Both the position numbers and the translations under genes were made by a program. From Vibrio sp. 16 (GTDB lineage: Bacteria > Pseudomonadota > Gammaproteobacteria > Enterobacterales > Vibrionaceae): DNA of 64,000 nucleotides. This document shows, one piece after another, positions 45,526 to 55,800 of this stretch. Under the pieces are notes generated by a model. That model was not told where the DNA came from and did no database searches. It saw nothing but the letters and a program-made list of their open reading frames with translations. How positions within the stretch are numbered: position 1 is the stretch's first letter; each line of letters starts with the position of its first letter. Where the stretch lies: positions 806,001-870,000 of the forward strand of contig NZ_OY808997.1 in the NCBI RefSeq assembly GCF_963681195.1, given 5' to 3'.

Positions 45526-46691
45526 GCATGCTCCTTATTATTCATTGCCTGACGTTGTAGCTCGGTAGCCAAGTGTTTTTGGATTAATGCAACGCAGAGC
45601 AAAATCACTGCGCCATACCCCAACATCGGAATGAGATGTTGCAATGACGCTACCCAACTCTGTCCATAACTTACTTGGCTAACTTGCACCTCAATGTAAT
45701 GACTGATTGGTAACAGCCCTCGCCAAAACTGAGCAAGTGAACTCATGTCGCTGACCGGAAAGGTGATGCCCATAAATGCAAAGCTTGGCGCGGTGAACGC
45801 CCCAGCAAAGCTCATCGCTCGGGCAGGGTCGAGGGTCAAAAAGAAAAACGCGCTGCCCATGATCATACACGCGACAATGGTAAACGCTTGCGCAATCAGC
45901 AGAATCACCAAACTGCCGTGCATTGGCCATTTAAAGCCTAAATAGAACCAACATAAAAAGGCAAAGCCTTGCAACGCAAAGACAAGAAAGTAGGGGGCTA
46001 GCGTTGAAACCAAGTCAACAAGGGGGTGCTGACCAAGCCAAGGCAGCAAGCCTCTATCTCGATGGTTGGCGGCGAGGACGAGAATGGTGCTGACCACAAT
46101 GACAATTTGCCATAGTGCAGGCACCACCGCAGAAACCAAAAATTGCGCATAGTTGGAGTTTTTATTAAACAGTGGCGTAATTTGAGTTCTTACTGGAACG
46201 GCTTTGCCCATCGCGGAGAGCATTGCTGTATCGCCCTTGACCAAACCAAACCCCGTGCTGACTTCGGCGTTAAACGTACCTTGAGCTTGAAGAAACGCAG
46301 AATTAATCAGCTTACCCACTAATATCATCTGGCTGTTGTAGAACACGCTCACTTGCGGCGCGAGTTGCTTGAGCGTATTTTGCTCAAACTGAGTCGGGAT
46401 GATCGCATACCCATAGATATCTCCCACAGTAAGCGCCTGTTTCGCCTCTTCAACACTGGCAAAATGATGCGTCACCTTCATTGCGGAGGTAGCATCGTAA
46501 TACCTGACGAGCTTTTGAGAGAGCGAACCGTTGTCAAAGTTAACAACACCAATGGGTAAGTCCCTCGCAATCCCTTGCGAGAAAATCGCCCATATGGTTA
46601 CCGCCAACACAATAGGGATCCAAGTTAAGCTAGATAAAAGCCATCGGTCGCGAAGAACAACGGACAATTGTGAAACCTTAGACGTAGTCAT
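45522..46691 (-). CDS. ABC-2 type exporter permease (YhhJ/YbhR-like), first
   Basis: A 389-residue ABC-2 permease with the same build: an N-terminal helix (about 18-38), a large periplasmic loop, and five C-terminal helices with the SFAGAFTAPSFAFMGITFPVSDM segment characteristic of the family. It is probably a heterodimer partner of the next gene (4-bp overlap). Its start lies 10 bp after the stop of the adaptor gene. Confidence 0.87.
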   Translation of the reverse strand: MTTSKVSQLSVVLRDRWLLSSLTWIPIVLAVTIWAIFSQGIARDLPIGVVNFDNGSLSQKLVRYYDATSAMKVTHHFASVEEAKQALTVGDIYGYAIIPTQFEQNTLKQLAPQVSVFYNSQMILVGKLINSAFLQAQGTFNAEVSTGFGLVKGDTAMLSAMGKAVPVRTQITPLFNKNSNYAQFLVSAVVPALWQIVIVVSTILVLAANHRDRGLLPWLGQHPLVDLVSTLAPYFLVFALQGFAFLCWFYLGFKWPMHGSLVILLIAQAFTIVACMIMGSAFFFLTLDPARAMSFAGAFTAPSFAFMGITFPVSDMSSLAQFWRGLLPISHYIEVQVSQVSYGQSWVASLQHLIPMLGYGAVILLCVALIQKHLATELQRQAMNNKEHA

Positions 46692-46701
46692 GGCGAAGGT
46701 C

Positions 46702-47679
46702 TTAATTCAGTTCAACGACGAGGCTCATACCCATTCGTAGACCTTGCTCTGGCTCTACTGGGTGAGCTTCTACTTCAAAGGTGCGCAGATCAAAACCTTG
46801 AGACGCATCGGTCGAGCGCCACGTCGCAAAGTCACCCATAACGGCAACGTGCGTCACTTTGAACTCAATCGATTTGTCGAGCGCTGGCAGATAGGCATTG
46901 AAGGTATCGCCTTTGTTAAAGTGTTTGAGCCAATCTTCACGCACGTTCAATACCGCCCATGAATCGTCACTATCGATAACCGTGACCACAGGGAAGCCTT
47001 GTGGGGCGAGCTCACCACTTTGCAATAATACCTGTGACACTTCGCCATCAAACCAGCTTTCAATCGCGGTATCTTTTGCGTAGGCTTCGACTTCTGCGAC
47101 AGCTCCCGCTGCCATGCGCGCTTTTTCTGCTGCTGCGACTTTGGTTTCACTACGAACGCCTTCTTTCGCCATTTGGTACATTTGGAATGCTGCGCTTTCA
47201 GTGTATTTTGCTGCGTCCCATTGCGTTTTGGCTTCATCACGTTTTTGCTCTGCAACCACTCCATCGCTGTAGAGGTTATTTACGCGCAGGTAGGTTTTCT
47301 CCATCAACGCAGCTGCGGCTTTTGCTTTCAGCCATTGATCTTTTGCCGCTTGAATTTGTTGGGTGCGTGCGCCTTTTTCCGCTTCAAGCGCGAGGGCACC
47401 TGCGGCTTTTTCACCCGCTTTAGCTTGCTCAAGTTTGGCGGCAATTTCTGGGCTATGTAGAGTAAAAATTAGGTCGCCTTTTTCGACTTTATCTCCTTTG
47501 CGAACCAGAACTTGATCAATACGCCCTGGCACTTTAGAAGAAATGCTGTACTGCTGAGACTCGATTTGTCCCTGCAAACGCACAGGTTTTGGTTGGTACG
47601 CTTGGTAAAAGCTGTACCCAACCCAAGATGCTAGGGCTAACGCTGCTGCTGTCAGTACCAATGGTTTTGCTTTTTTCAT
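46702..47679 (-). CDS. HlyD-family periplasmic adaptor
   Basis: A 325-residue membrane-fusion protein: N-terminal signal anchor (about 7-27), biotinyl-lipoyl-like segment (SSKVPGRIDQVLVRKGDKVEKGDLIF), a long helical hairpin (about 75-190) rich in Ala/Lys/Glu, and a beta-barrel domain. It should bridge the permeases and the TolC-like channel. It starts 9 bp after the TolC-like stop. Confidence 0.9.
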   Translation of the reverse strand: MKKAKPLVLTAAALALASWVGYSFYQAYQPKPVRLQGQIESQQYSISSKVPGRIDQVLVRKGDKVEKGDLIFTLHSPEIAAKLEQAKAGEKAAGALALEAEKGARTQQIQAAKDQWLKAKAAAALMEKTYLRVNNLYSDGVVAEQKRDEAKTQWDAAKYTESAAFQMYQMAKEGVRSETKVAAAEKARMAAGAVAEVEAYAKDTAIESWFDGEVSQVLLQSGELAPQGFPVVTVIDSDDSWAVLNVREDWLKHFNKGDTFNAYLPALDKSIEFKVTHVAVMGDFATWRSTDASQGFDLRTFEVEAHPVEPEQGLRMGMSLVVELN

Positions 47680-47688
47680 CTTGGATCC

Positions 47689-49089
47689 TTAAAAATTTGA
47701 AACTGGGGTAGAGGTTTGTTGATATTGGCCAAAAGCGCTCATCTCATTTGAAAGGGCGAGCAATTTAGACAGAGAGAGTAAGTAGTTAAAACTCGCTGCG
47801 GCTTTTTGGGTTTGTACGCTTGCAAGATAGAGCTGCGCGTCAACCACGTCTGTTGAGGTGGATAACCCTTGCGAGAATGCTTTGTCACGCAGCTTGAGGT
47901 TTTCTTTCGCTAGCTCAATGCTCGACTCTAGACCTTGTACTTCTTCTTGAGCTTGCTGTGCTTCTAAATAGGTTTTCTGCACCAAAACAGAGAGGTCTTG
48001 TTTGGCCTGAGCTTTGAGGAATTTCACTTGAGCGACAGCGCTCTTCGCCGCTTGAACGTGATCATTTCTGCCGTGGGAATCAATCAGTGGAATGTTGACG
48101 CCGATGCCCACTAGCCAATCTGGTTTCATTTGGCTTGCGAGAGAGTCATCCTCATACAAGCTGTAATCACCGTACAAATAGACTTCAGGGTAGTACTTGC
48201 CTTTCTCTGCCTTAATCAAGCTATCTGCTTGTTTCTGCTTGGCATCAAGCAAGTCCAATCCGGGATACGTGTCTAAGGTACGTTCAACAAACGCATTTAA
48301 CGGTGGCAAAGAGGTGTTAATAAACAATGAGTCTGAGGGTTCAACTGCCGCCGTTTGATTGAGGATTTGAGTCAATGCGGCTTGGACGATATCTAACGAC
48401 TTTTGCGCCTTTTTCCGTTCTATGATCGCCTTGTCTAGCGCAGATTCGGCTTGAAGTCGCTCTACACGCGCAATCTGACCTTGTTGTTCGAGCTTCAATG
48501 CGTTGTCACGGTGCTTGGTTAACCCTTGCTCAACCAGTTTGCGAGTGTTGAGAACATCTTGAGCGAGCAACACTGAAAAATAGTACTTACTCAGGTCTTC
48601 AAAACGCGCTTGGGTTTCCATTGCTAGCTCACTTTGCGCTTGCTCTTTCTTACCTTCGGCGGCCGATTGCGCGGCGTTAATGCGGCCACCAGTAAAAATC
48701 GGCCATACCGCTCGGATTGAGGAGCTGAAAATATCGCGCTCTGTGATGGTGGATGTGATGCCACCAACGCCAGCAAGTAGCGGATTTAGAGGCCCTAGGT
48801 TGGGTAGCGGTTGACCTGTACTCTCGAACAGTTGTTCACCTGATACGGTTACGTCGGTATCAAGGCGAGTATAGTTGGCTCCAAGGGTCACAGAAGGAAG
48901 ATTCAAACTGTCTGTTGCGTTTTGTAAGTGTTCGTAGCGATCCACGTTAGAGCGCTGGGCGGCGAGTGAGTTGTTCTCTTGCTGTAAAACTTGCCATGCT
49001 TGTTCAAAACTGATGGCAGCAGCATTCGAGACCGCAGAATAAGAAAGGCCAAGGCAACCAATAATGAGCGCTAACGGACGCAACGACAT
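47689..49089 (-). CDS. TolC-family outer-membrane efflux protein
   Basis: A 466-residue outer-membrane factor with a signal peptide (cleavage after SNA, about residue 23). Internal pseudo-repeats of long helices (ARFEDLSKYYFSVLLAQDVLNTR; AKQDLSVLVQKTYLEAQQAQEEV) match the OEP domains of TolC. It is first in the exporter operon, and a palindrome (49117-49132) lies upstream. Confidence 0.9.
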   Translation of the reverse strand: MSLRPLALIIGCLGLSYSAVSNAAAISFEQAWQVLQQENNSLAAQRSNVDRYEHLQNATDSLNLPSVTLGANYTRLDTDVTVSGEQLFESTGQPLPNLGPLNPLLAGVGGITSTITERDIFSSSIRAVWPIFTGGRINAAQSAAEGKKEQAQSELAMETQARFEDLSKYYFSVLLAQDVLNTRKLVEQGLTKHRDNALKLEQQGQIARVERLQAESALDKAIIERKKAQKSLDIVQAALTQILNQTAAVEPSDSLFINTSLPPLNAFVERTLDTYPGLDLLDAKQKQADSLIKAEKGKYYPEVYLYGDYSLYEDDSLASQMKPDWLVGIGVNIPLIDSHGRNDHVQAAKSAVAQVKFLKAQAKQDLSVLVQKTYLEAQQAQEEVQGLESSIELAKENLKLRDKAFSQGLSTSTDVVDAQLYLASVQTQKAAASFNYLLSLSKLLALSNEMSAFGQYQQTSTPVSNF

Positions 49090-49116
49090 AGTAAATCTAC
49101 TCTTGCTGTTAAAAAT

Positions 49117-49132
49117 TAGAGTTTATACTCTA
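49117..49132. promoter_or_regulatory. Palindrome upstream of the exporter operon
   Basis: TAGAGTTTATACTCTA is a 6-bp-arm inverted repeat around four bases, 28-43 bp before the TolC-like ATG. The size fits a TetR- or MerR-type operator, but no such regulator is adjacent. Confidence 0.38.
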
Positions 49133-49215
49133 GATGAAAATGGGGCAATGAGTTTAGGGTAGCAGAGAGAAGTGATTCGAAGATAAGAAGTGCGCCAAGA
49201 ATTGGCGTATAAAAA

Positions 49216-49235
49216 AGGGACACCGAAGTGTCCCT
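49216..49235 (-). terminator. Terminator of the tct operon
   Basis: AGGGACAC / GTGTCCCT with loop CGAA; on the minus strand it is followed by six T. It lies 22 bp after the TctA stop. Confidence 0.88.
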
Positions 49236-49256
49236 AAAGGGTTAAATGGCCAATGT

Positions 49257-50783
49257 TTATTGCTCAACCTTTTTTGGTGAGGCTTTTAGTTTTTGGAACA
49301 GCTTGACAAAAATTGGGCTAAACAGCACGAGCACAGCAAGTACAGTGAAGGTCATAGTGATTGGGCGCTCCCATAAGAAGCTCAGTTCACCGTCGCTAAT
49401 CATCAATGCTCTACGCAAGTTTTCTTCCATCAAGCCGCCAAGAATAAAGCCGAGAAGCAGCGGGGCGAGTGGGAAGTTTGCCAACCTAAGTGCAATCGCA
49501 GCCATCGCAATCAACAACATGATAAACACATCCATGGTGTTGAAGGATACAAGGTAAACGCCAGTGATAGAGAAGAACAAAATCATTGGTAGTAATACCG
49601 TTCTTGGCACGGCGAGAAGCTTAGAAATGTAAGGGATCAACGGCAAGTTCAGAATGACCAGTACGATGTTGCCAAAGTACATAGAGATGATCACTGACCA
49701 GAAGACATCTGGGTGCTCAACAAACAGGCGTGGACCTGGCTGAATGCCGTAAGCGATCAAAGCGCCAAGCATGATAGCTGTGGTACCAGAGCCCGGGATA
49801 CCCAGCGTAAGCAGAGGAACGAACGAACCACTCGACGCTGCGTTGTTTGCCGATTCTGGCGCAACCAAACCACGGATGCTGCCTTTACCAAATTCAGCTT
49901 TTTTCTCTTTCGGCGCGAGGTTGCGCTCCATACCATAGCTTAGGAAAGCCGCGATGGTTGCGCCTGCACCCGGAAGTACACCGGTGAAGAAACCCAAGAT
50001 CGATGAGCGAATCGAAACGGGCGCGACATCTTTGATCTCTTCTTTGGTGACTTTCATGCTACCAATGTTGCTGAGCTTACTTTGCTCGTCATCACGTGTG
50101 TCTTGCTCTGGCTTTAAGATACCCATTAAGGTTTCGCCCAGTGCGAATGTTGCCATGGCAAGCAGCAAGAAGCTAAAGCCATCCATTAAGTCTGTTAAAC
50201 CAAAAGTGAAGCGCTCAACGCCAACGCCTTTGTCGATACCGACCGTTGACAGCATCAAGCCAAGGACTGTCATCATCCATGCTTTAATCACTTGACCAGG
50301 GCCTGCAAACGCTGCCACGGCAGACAGACCTAGCAACATCAGCGCGAAGTAGTCTGACGATTGGAAGCTCAGCGAAACGCTAGCCAATGCTGGTGCAGCG
50401 ACCAACAGCATGATGGCAGAAAGCGTGCCACCTGTAAAAGAAGAGTAGGCCGCCAAAGCGAGGGCTTTTCCTGCTTGGCCTTTTTGCGCCATTGGATAGC
50501 CGTCAAACGCGGTAACCACGGTTGAAGAACAGCCCGGAGCGTTGATCAAAATTGATGATGTTGAACCACCAAAAACGGCGCCGTAGTAAACACCAGCCAT
50601 CAAGATAAGACCAGACGAAGGGTCTAAGCCGTAGGTGATCGGGATCATCAGCGCAATCGCTGAGATAGGGCCCAGTCCGGGAAGCATTCCGATAAAGGTA
50701 CCCACGAAACATCCAACGATCACCATCATGATGTTCATTGGCATAACTGCGGTCGAAAGACCTTGTAAGATTCCATCTAACAT
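49257..50783 (-). CDS. tctA: Tripartite tricarboxylate transporter, large permease TctA
   Basis: A 508-residue integral membrane protein with about 11-12 helices. Its N-terminal MLPGLGPISAIALMIP motif and LPGAGATIAAFLSYGMER mid-motif are TctA signatures. With TctB and TctC it forms a secondary, binding-protein-dependent carboxylate importer. It starts 18 bp after the tctB stop. Substrate (citrate or another tricarboxylate/dicarboxylate) is not readable. Confidence 0.92.
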   Translation of the reverse strand: MLDGILQGLSTAVMPMNIMMVIVGCFVGTFIGMLPGLGPISAIALMIPITYGLDPSSGLILMAGVYYGAVFGGSTSSILINAPGCSSTVVTAFDGYPMAQKGQAGKALALAAYSSFTGGTLSAIMLLVAAPALASVSLSFQSSDYFALMLLGLSAVAAFAGPGQVIKAWMMTVLGLMLSTVGIDKGVGVERFTFGLTDLMDGFSFLLLAMATFALGETLMGILKPEQDTRDDEQSKLSNIGSMKVTKEEIKDVAPVSIRSSILGFFTGVLPGAGATIAAFLSYGMERNLAPKEKKAEFGKGSIRGLVAPESANNAASSGSFVPLLTLGIPGSGTTAIMLGALIAYGIQPGPRLFVEHPDVFWSVIISMYFGNIVLVILNLPLIPYISKLLAVPRTVLLPMILFFSITGVYLVSFNTMDVFIMLLIAMAAIALRLANFPLAPLLLGFILGGLMEENLRRALMISDGELSFLWERPITMTFTVLAVLVLFSPIFVKLFQKLKASPKKVEQ

Positions 50784-50801
50784 TACGATTTCCCTATTAA
50801 A

Positions 50802-51332
50802 TTACGACCACATAGTGAAAATAACGCCCGGCTCTAGGTAGATGTCTAGGCCTTGGGTAAGCAGTAGATAAAACGCCATCACAAACGGGAATGATGCCCC
50901 GAATAGAATCTTTTTACGTCGCTCACCGAGTAGATAAAAGCCAGCAAGCAAGAAGACGCTCGTCGCGATAACGAAGCCTAAATAGGTTAGCCCAACGCCG
51001 TAAAACGCCATCAAGACCAGAAAACCGATCAGCAATTTCCAGTTAAAGTCCATCACCGCGCCGCTTTGCTTGTCTGGTTGCCCTGTCACAAGCAGCATTA
51101 AAGACAACCCAATGCCCGCGAAAGTCAGGAGTGTTGGAAGTGTCCTTGCGGTAAAGGGTTCGTACTCATCTCCGGGAAAGAGGGGGATTTGTGTGGTTTG
51201 ATAGCCGTAACAAAGGCAGACGAGAAGAAATATCATCGCACCAACACGATCACGGCAGAGAAGGTTTTCTTTGCTAAAGAAATTTCCGTTGTTGAAAGAG
51301 TTCGTTGGCAAATCCGACATATCCAATTCCAT
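50802..51332 (-). CDS. tctB: Tripartite tricarboxylate transporter, small permease TctB
   Basis: A 176-residue membrane protein with four hydrophobic segments (about 31-45, 65-82, 95-112, 115-150), typical of TctB. It lies between TctC and TctA, 183 bp after tctC. The start at 51332 has no obvious ribosome site; an ATG at 51320 is an alternative. Confidence 0.85.
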   Translation of the reverse strand: MELDMSDLPTNSFNNGNFFSKENLLCRDRVGAMIFLLVCLCYGYQTTQIPLFPGDEYEPFTARTLPTLLTFAGIGLSLMLLVTGQPDKQSGAVMDFNWKLLIGFLVLMAFYGVGLTYLGFVIATSVFLLAGFYLLGERRKKILFGASFPFVMAFYLLLTQGLDIYLEPGVIFTMWS

Positions 51333-51515
51333 TTGTATTTAGGGAAGAAAAAAGCCGTACATAAGAGCTAATGAGCATGGTTTCATTAACAAATTAAGCG
51401 TCATTGCTGCTAGTCAACTCGGCCTAAATGTTTACAACAACTATAAACAAGGAGATTGAAAGTATTCTTATGTACGGCGAAGAGGGTCAGGGCAGCGTTG
51501 CGCCGCCCTACAGGA

Positions 51516-52487
51516 TTACTTCAAGAAACCAAGCTCGCGCATTAGGTCACCCATTTGCTTCTCTTGATCTTCAAGGAAGGCATAGAAGTCTTTGTCCGCT
51601 TTGTAGTTGTCGATCCAACCGTTACGGTCACGAACGACTTTCCATTGGTCGGTTTTGTACATCTTAGTCAGTGCGGCATTCCACTCGTCGATCTTCGCTT
51701 GTGAGGTGCCCGGAGCGGCGAAGAAGCCACGCCAGTTCGCAAATACCGTTTCATTGCCATATTCGGTTAGTGTTGGAATGTTTGGTGCTGCGTCTAGACG
51801 TTTTGGTGCCGTCACTGCTAGTACTTTGACTTGGCCTGATTTTGACATTTCTAATACTTCACCAAGGCCAGTAGACAGTAGCTGAGTCTCACCAGAAAGT
51901 AGCGCCGCCATTGCTTTACCGCCTGCGTCGTAGGCGATGTAGCGAACTTTCTTCGCGTCAAACCCTTCGCCTTTGAATGCCGCTGCAACGACTAGGTGAT
52001 CCATACTGCCTCGAGCTGAGCCACCTGCGATTTTTACTTTACGCGGGTTGGACTCAAAGTCTTTCACCACGTCTTCCCAAGTGTTGTACTTAGAATCTGC
52101 GGAAGCGACGATCGCACCATAGTCAGCGATGGTTGCTGCAACAGGTGTTAAATCACGGAATGATTGTGGGAAAATCCCCGTTAGCGAGCGTACGACGATT
52201 GGTGTTGAGTTCACCATGAGTGTGTCTTCTTGACGCTCTGCTGTCTCGATGAGGTGAGCAATCGCTTTACCGCCGCCGCCGCCCGATAGGTTTTGGAATG
52301 AGACGTTTTCAACGATGTCTGATTTGACCAGAACATCACCTGTGCCACGTGCGGTCATATCCCAACCACCACCAGCACCACCAGGAATCAAAAAGTGGAT
52401 TTTTTCTACATCTGCTGCAAAAGCGTTGAATGAAAAAGACGCAGCGATGATCGAAGCCGCTAGGGTTGGTTTTAGTACCTTAAACAT
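51516..52487 (-). CDS. tctC: Tripartite tricarboxylate transporter, periplasmic TctC
   Basis: A 323-residue binding protein with a signal peptide ending at NAFA (about residue 24). It is of the TctC/Bug family: FLIPGGAGGGWDMTARG is the ligand loop, and NLSGGGGGKAIAHLI follows. First gene of tctCBA. Ribosome site AAGGAACG is seven bases before the ATG. Two hairpins lie in its leader. Confidence 0.92.
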   Translation of the reverse strand: MFKVLKPTLAASIIAASFSFNAFAADVEKIHFLIPGGAGGGWDMTARGTGDVLVKSDIVENVSFQNLSGGGGGKAIAHLIETAERQEDTLMVNSTPIVVRSLTGIFPQSFRDLTPVAATIADYGAIVASADSKYNTWEDVVKDFESNPRKVKIAGGSARGSMDHLVVAAAFKGEGFDAKKVRYIAYDAGGKAMAALLSGETQLLSTGLGEVLEMSKSGQVKVLAVTAPKRLDAAPNIPTLTEYGNETVFANWRGFFAAPGTSQAKIDEWNAALTKMYKTDQWKVVRDRNGWIDNYKADKDFYAFLEDQEKQMGDLMRELGFLK

Positions 52488-52844
52488 GATTCACGTTCCT
52501 TATGTCGTGTGCGCTTCTCTTTGGAAGCGCACTTATCGTTATCAAGAATCTATCAACAAGGGAGGGAGACTTGTTAATAGATGGGTTTAAGGTTAATGGA
52601 GTGTTAAAACTCTGTCTGCAATGCGTTGATAAAAACAATAAAGGTCATTTAGGCGGTTTTGTTCATAAAGTTCACGCGAGAAAAGAGGGAGAAATCAATT
52701 TGCGAAAAATGGCACTTTTTCTTTAAAGATGAGTGAGCTAGCACTAAAAGTTCGCATGTAGCGAATGAAAATAAAAAGAAAGTTATATGCAACTTCTACA
52801 CTAATAGTGCTAGGTGACAACAACACAGTTTCGATTAGGAAGCC
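52488..52844. promoter_or_regulatory. Divergent intergenic region, tctC versus HD-GYP sensor
   Basis: 357 bp with no credible gene. Within it, a perfect 9-bp stem (GTGCGCTTC / GAAGCGCAC, 52509-52532, loop TCTTTG) lies 22 bp before tctC, and a second stem (CTATCAACAAG / CTTGTTAATAG, 52550-52580, one mismatch) further up. Either could act in the mRNA leader. Promoters of both operons should be here; a MerR- or CRP-type site was not found. Confidence 0.5.
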
Positions 52845-55800
52845 ATGGAGGGTTCGCAGTTGGTCGGCTTAACACAAAAAAAGAAGAAGTTCTCGATACG
52901 ATTTACGGTCGGAACCTTGTTTATCATCGCGACGATTGCGACGTCGCTGTTTGCGATTGCGCTTCAGTACATGTTTACCAAACAGATGTCTGAAGAGCAT
53001 GTGCTTAATAAACTTGTCATGGCAACGAGCGATGTGAGTGAATACATTCAGCAGGTTGACCAGAATGCGAAAAGTAGTGCGCGAATCTTGAGCAGCGTGT
53101 CCAATACGCTCAACCACACCTTCAGTGAACAAGAAATCCGTACCTTATTGGTGCAAGTGCTTAAAGATAATCCACTGTTCTACAGCATCTATTTTGGCAA
53201 CGAACAAGATGACTTTTACCAAATCATCAATTTAGAGTCATCGCCTATTGTCCGGCAACGTATTGAAGCGGCACCACAAGATCGTTGGGTAGTGATTAAG
53301 ATATCAGGGCAAGAGCAAAACCGAGTTCGCCAGACGTTGTATTTCTCGGATGCGTTTACGTTGACTCAAGAGCGCACAGAAACGAGCAATTATTTCCCCA
53401 CACGACGCCCTTGGTATGTGGGAGCCAGTGTTGAGCAAGTTTTTAAGACCGAGCCCTATCTCTTCAAGCATCTAAAGATTACCGGGCAGACCTACTCGAT
53501 CCGTGCAAAGCAGTCAGTCATCGGCATCGATATTGTCTTGTCATCCATCAGTTCCAAATTGACACCTGCGGCATTAGGCTTACCGGAAGAATCAGGTGTT
53601 GAAGCGTATGTATTCCATCAGTCGGGTGAAGTGATTGCGTCCAATCGAGTTATCCAGGCAAGCAAAACGTCAGTCGACACTTCACGGATTATACTCAGTG
53701 AACAGGAACAAGCCCTTATTGATGCGACGCCCGCGTTGCTTACCTCCAATCAGCTTGACTGGCGGCCTTACGACTACGCGAAAGCAGGTGAGCCACAAGG
53801 TTACGCCATCGATTTGTTGCAATTAATGGCTGCCAAACTAGGTATCACTTTAGAGTTTGTGAATGGGTTTGATAGCCAGTCATTGCTGAATAAGTTAGAG
53901 AGCGACGAGCTGGATATTGTCCACTCATTGACAGACCTTTCTGCCGGCGCCTATCAATTGAAACTGTTTGAGACGCCATTAGCGATGGCGACGTGCTCCG
54001 AGCAGTTGCCGAGTAAACCGGAGCGGGTGTTTGGTGTGTTGGCAGGTCATGATTTTTCTAAGCAGTTGAGACGAGTAGTCCCGGATGCCAACATCATTCA
54101 ATTTGAAGAGAGTCAAGATGCTCGGCAAGCGCTAGTCAGTGGTGAAATTACAGTTTTGGTCGATGCGCAGCAAGCACTCGAGCAACTGCAAAAAACAACC
54201 TCTTTACCGATCCATTTGCATCCATTTTTTGACGATACTCAGATACCGTTTTACCTTGCCGTTAGCGCGCCACATCGTCAGCTTATTCCGTTGTTTTCCA
54301 AAGCGCTCCAGAGCATTACGCCCGCTGAATACGCACAGTTGACCAACAAATGGTATCAGCAAGTTCGTGATAATCGTGTTCCCCATCATGAGTTGTTTGA
54401 ATTGAGCCAATCAAGTTCGAAACAAAACAGGATTCAAAAACGTGAACTCGATGGAGAGCAAGCATTTTTGTACGTCAGCGCGCTCAACGGACAAGCGGGC
54501 GAGCAATCTGAGTACTTAGCCGTGGTTGTGCCTCAAGCATTAGTGATGGCCGAAGTCTATCAGCGACTATATACAACGGTTGGCGTGACCATGCTCGTGA
54601 TGGCGGCACTACTGCCAGTATCCTGGATATTTGGTTCACCAATAGTGAATCCTATTCGTCAACTCACTCAGCAAACGAAAAAGATAAAACAGCGGGACTT
54701 TGATCATGTCGAGCTGATCGACTCGCAGATTAAAGAAGTTTGGCATCTATCAAAGTCCATTCAAGAGATGGCAAATGAAATCAAACAGCGTGAACAGCAG
54801 CAACAAGCGTTTGTGGACGCCTTTATTCAGTTAATTGCGCAGGCGATAGATGACAAATCTCCTTACACCGCAGGGCACTGTAATCGTGTGCCTGAACTGG
54901 GCATGATGCTGGCAAACGCTGCTGAAGAGGCCTCGTCTGGCAAGTTTAAAACCTTCCGCTTTGAAAACGATAATCAGCGCCGAGAGTTTAAGATTGCAGC
55001 GTGGCTACACGACTGTGGAAAGATCACTACTCCCGAGCATATTGTCGACAAAGGGACCAAACTGGAAGCGAATTACAATCGAATTCATGAAGTCCGAATG
55101 CGCTTTGAAGTGCTCTGGCGCGATGCGGAAATCTCTTTTTTGCAGAGCCAATTAGCGCAATCTATGGACAAGGATGAAGCGCTCGAGCAACTGCGTGACA
55201 CCAAGCGTCAGCTGCAAGAAGATTTCGAATTTGTGGCGGCGGCGAATGTAGGAGGTGAGTTTATGAGTGAAGAAAAAGTGCTGCGCATCAAGCAGATAGC
55301 CACGCAAACTTGGCAGCGGCACTTTGATGATCGGCTGGGCTTGTCACCGTTTGAAGAATTAAATCGGACCGAGAGTCAAACTCGCCTTCCTGTTACAGAG
55401 AATTTACTCAGTGATCGACCTGAGCACGTCATCAAACGCATCAGACCATTGGTGTTTGACCCGAGCTTCGGCATCAATGTCGATATTCCTGAGCATCAAT
55501 ACAATTTAGGAGAGATTTATAACTTGTCCATAAGCCGTGGCACGTTAACCGCTGAAGATAGGTTCAAAATTAACGAACACATGATCAGTGGCATTAAGAT
55601 GCTCGAAGCGCTGCCTTTCCCTGCGGAGCTTAGCAAGGTACCGCGTTATGCTTCTACTCACCATGAAACCCTTAAAGGAACAGGCTATCCGCGTAAGCTA
55701 TCGGCAGAGGACCTCTCTATTCCTGAACGCATTCTGGTGATTGCCGATATATTTGAAGCCTTAACTGCCGCTGATAGACCATATAAGAAAGCTAAGCCCG

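Noticed and set aside
47001..47423. 140-codon open frame on the plus strand inside the HlyD-like gene
   Set aside because: Leu/Arg/His-rich translation of the reverse of a helical repeat region; no independent support.
52502..52726. 74-codon open frame in the tctC/HD-GYP intergenic region
   Set aside because: No ribosome site before a plausible start, and composition unlike neighbours; the region reads better as leader and promoter.
55041..55052. 11/12 match to the GntR operator inside the HD-GYP gene
   Set aside because: It encodes conserved residues of the HD domain (HIVDKG), so the match is best explained by coding constraint.
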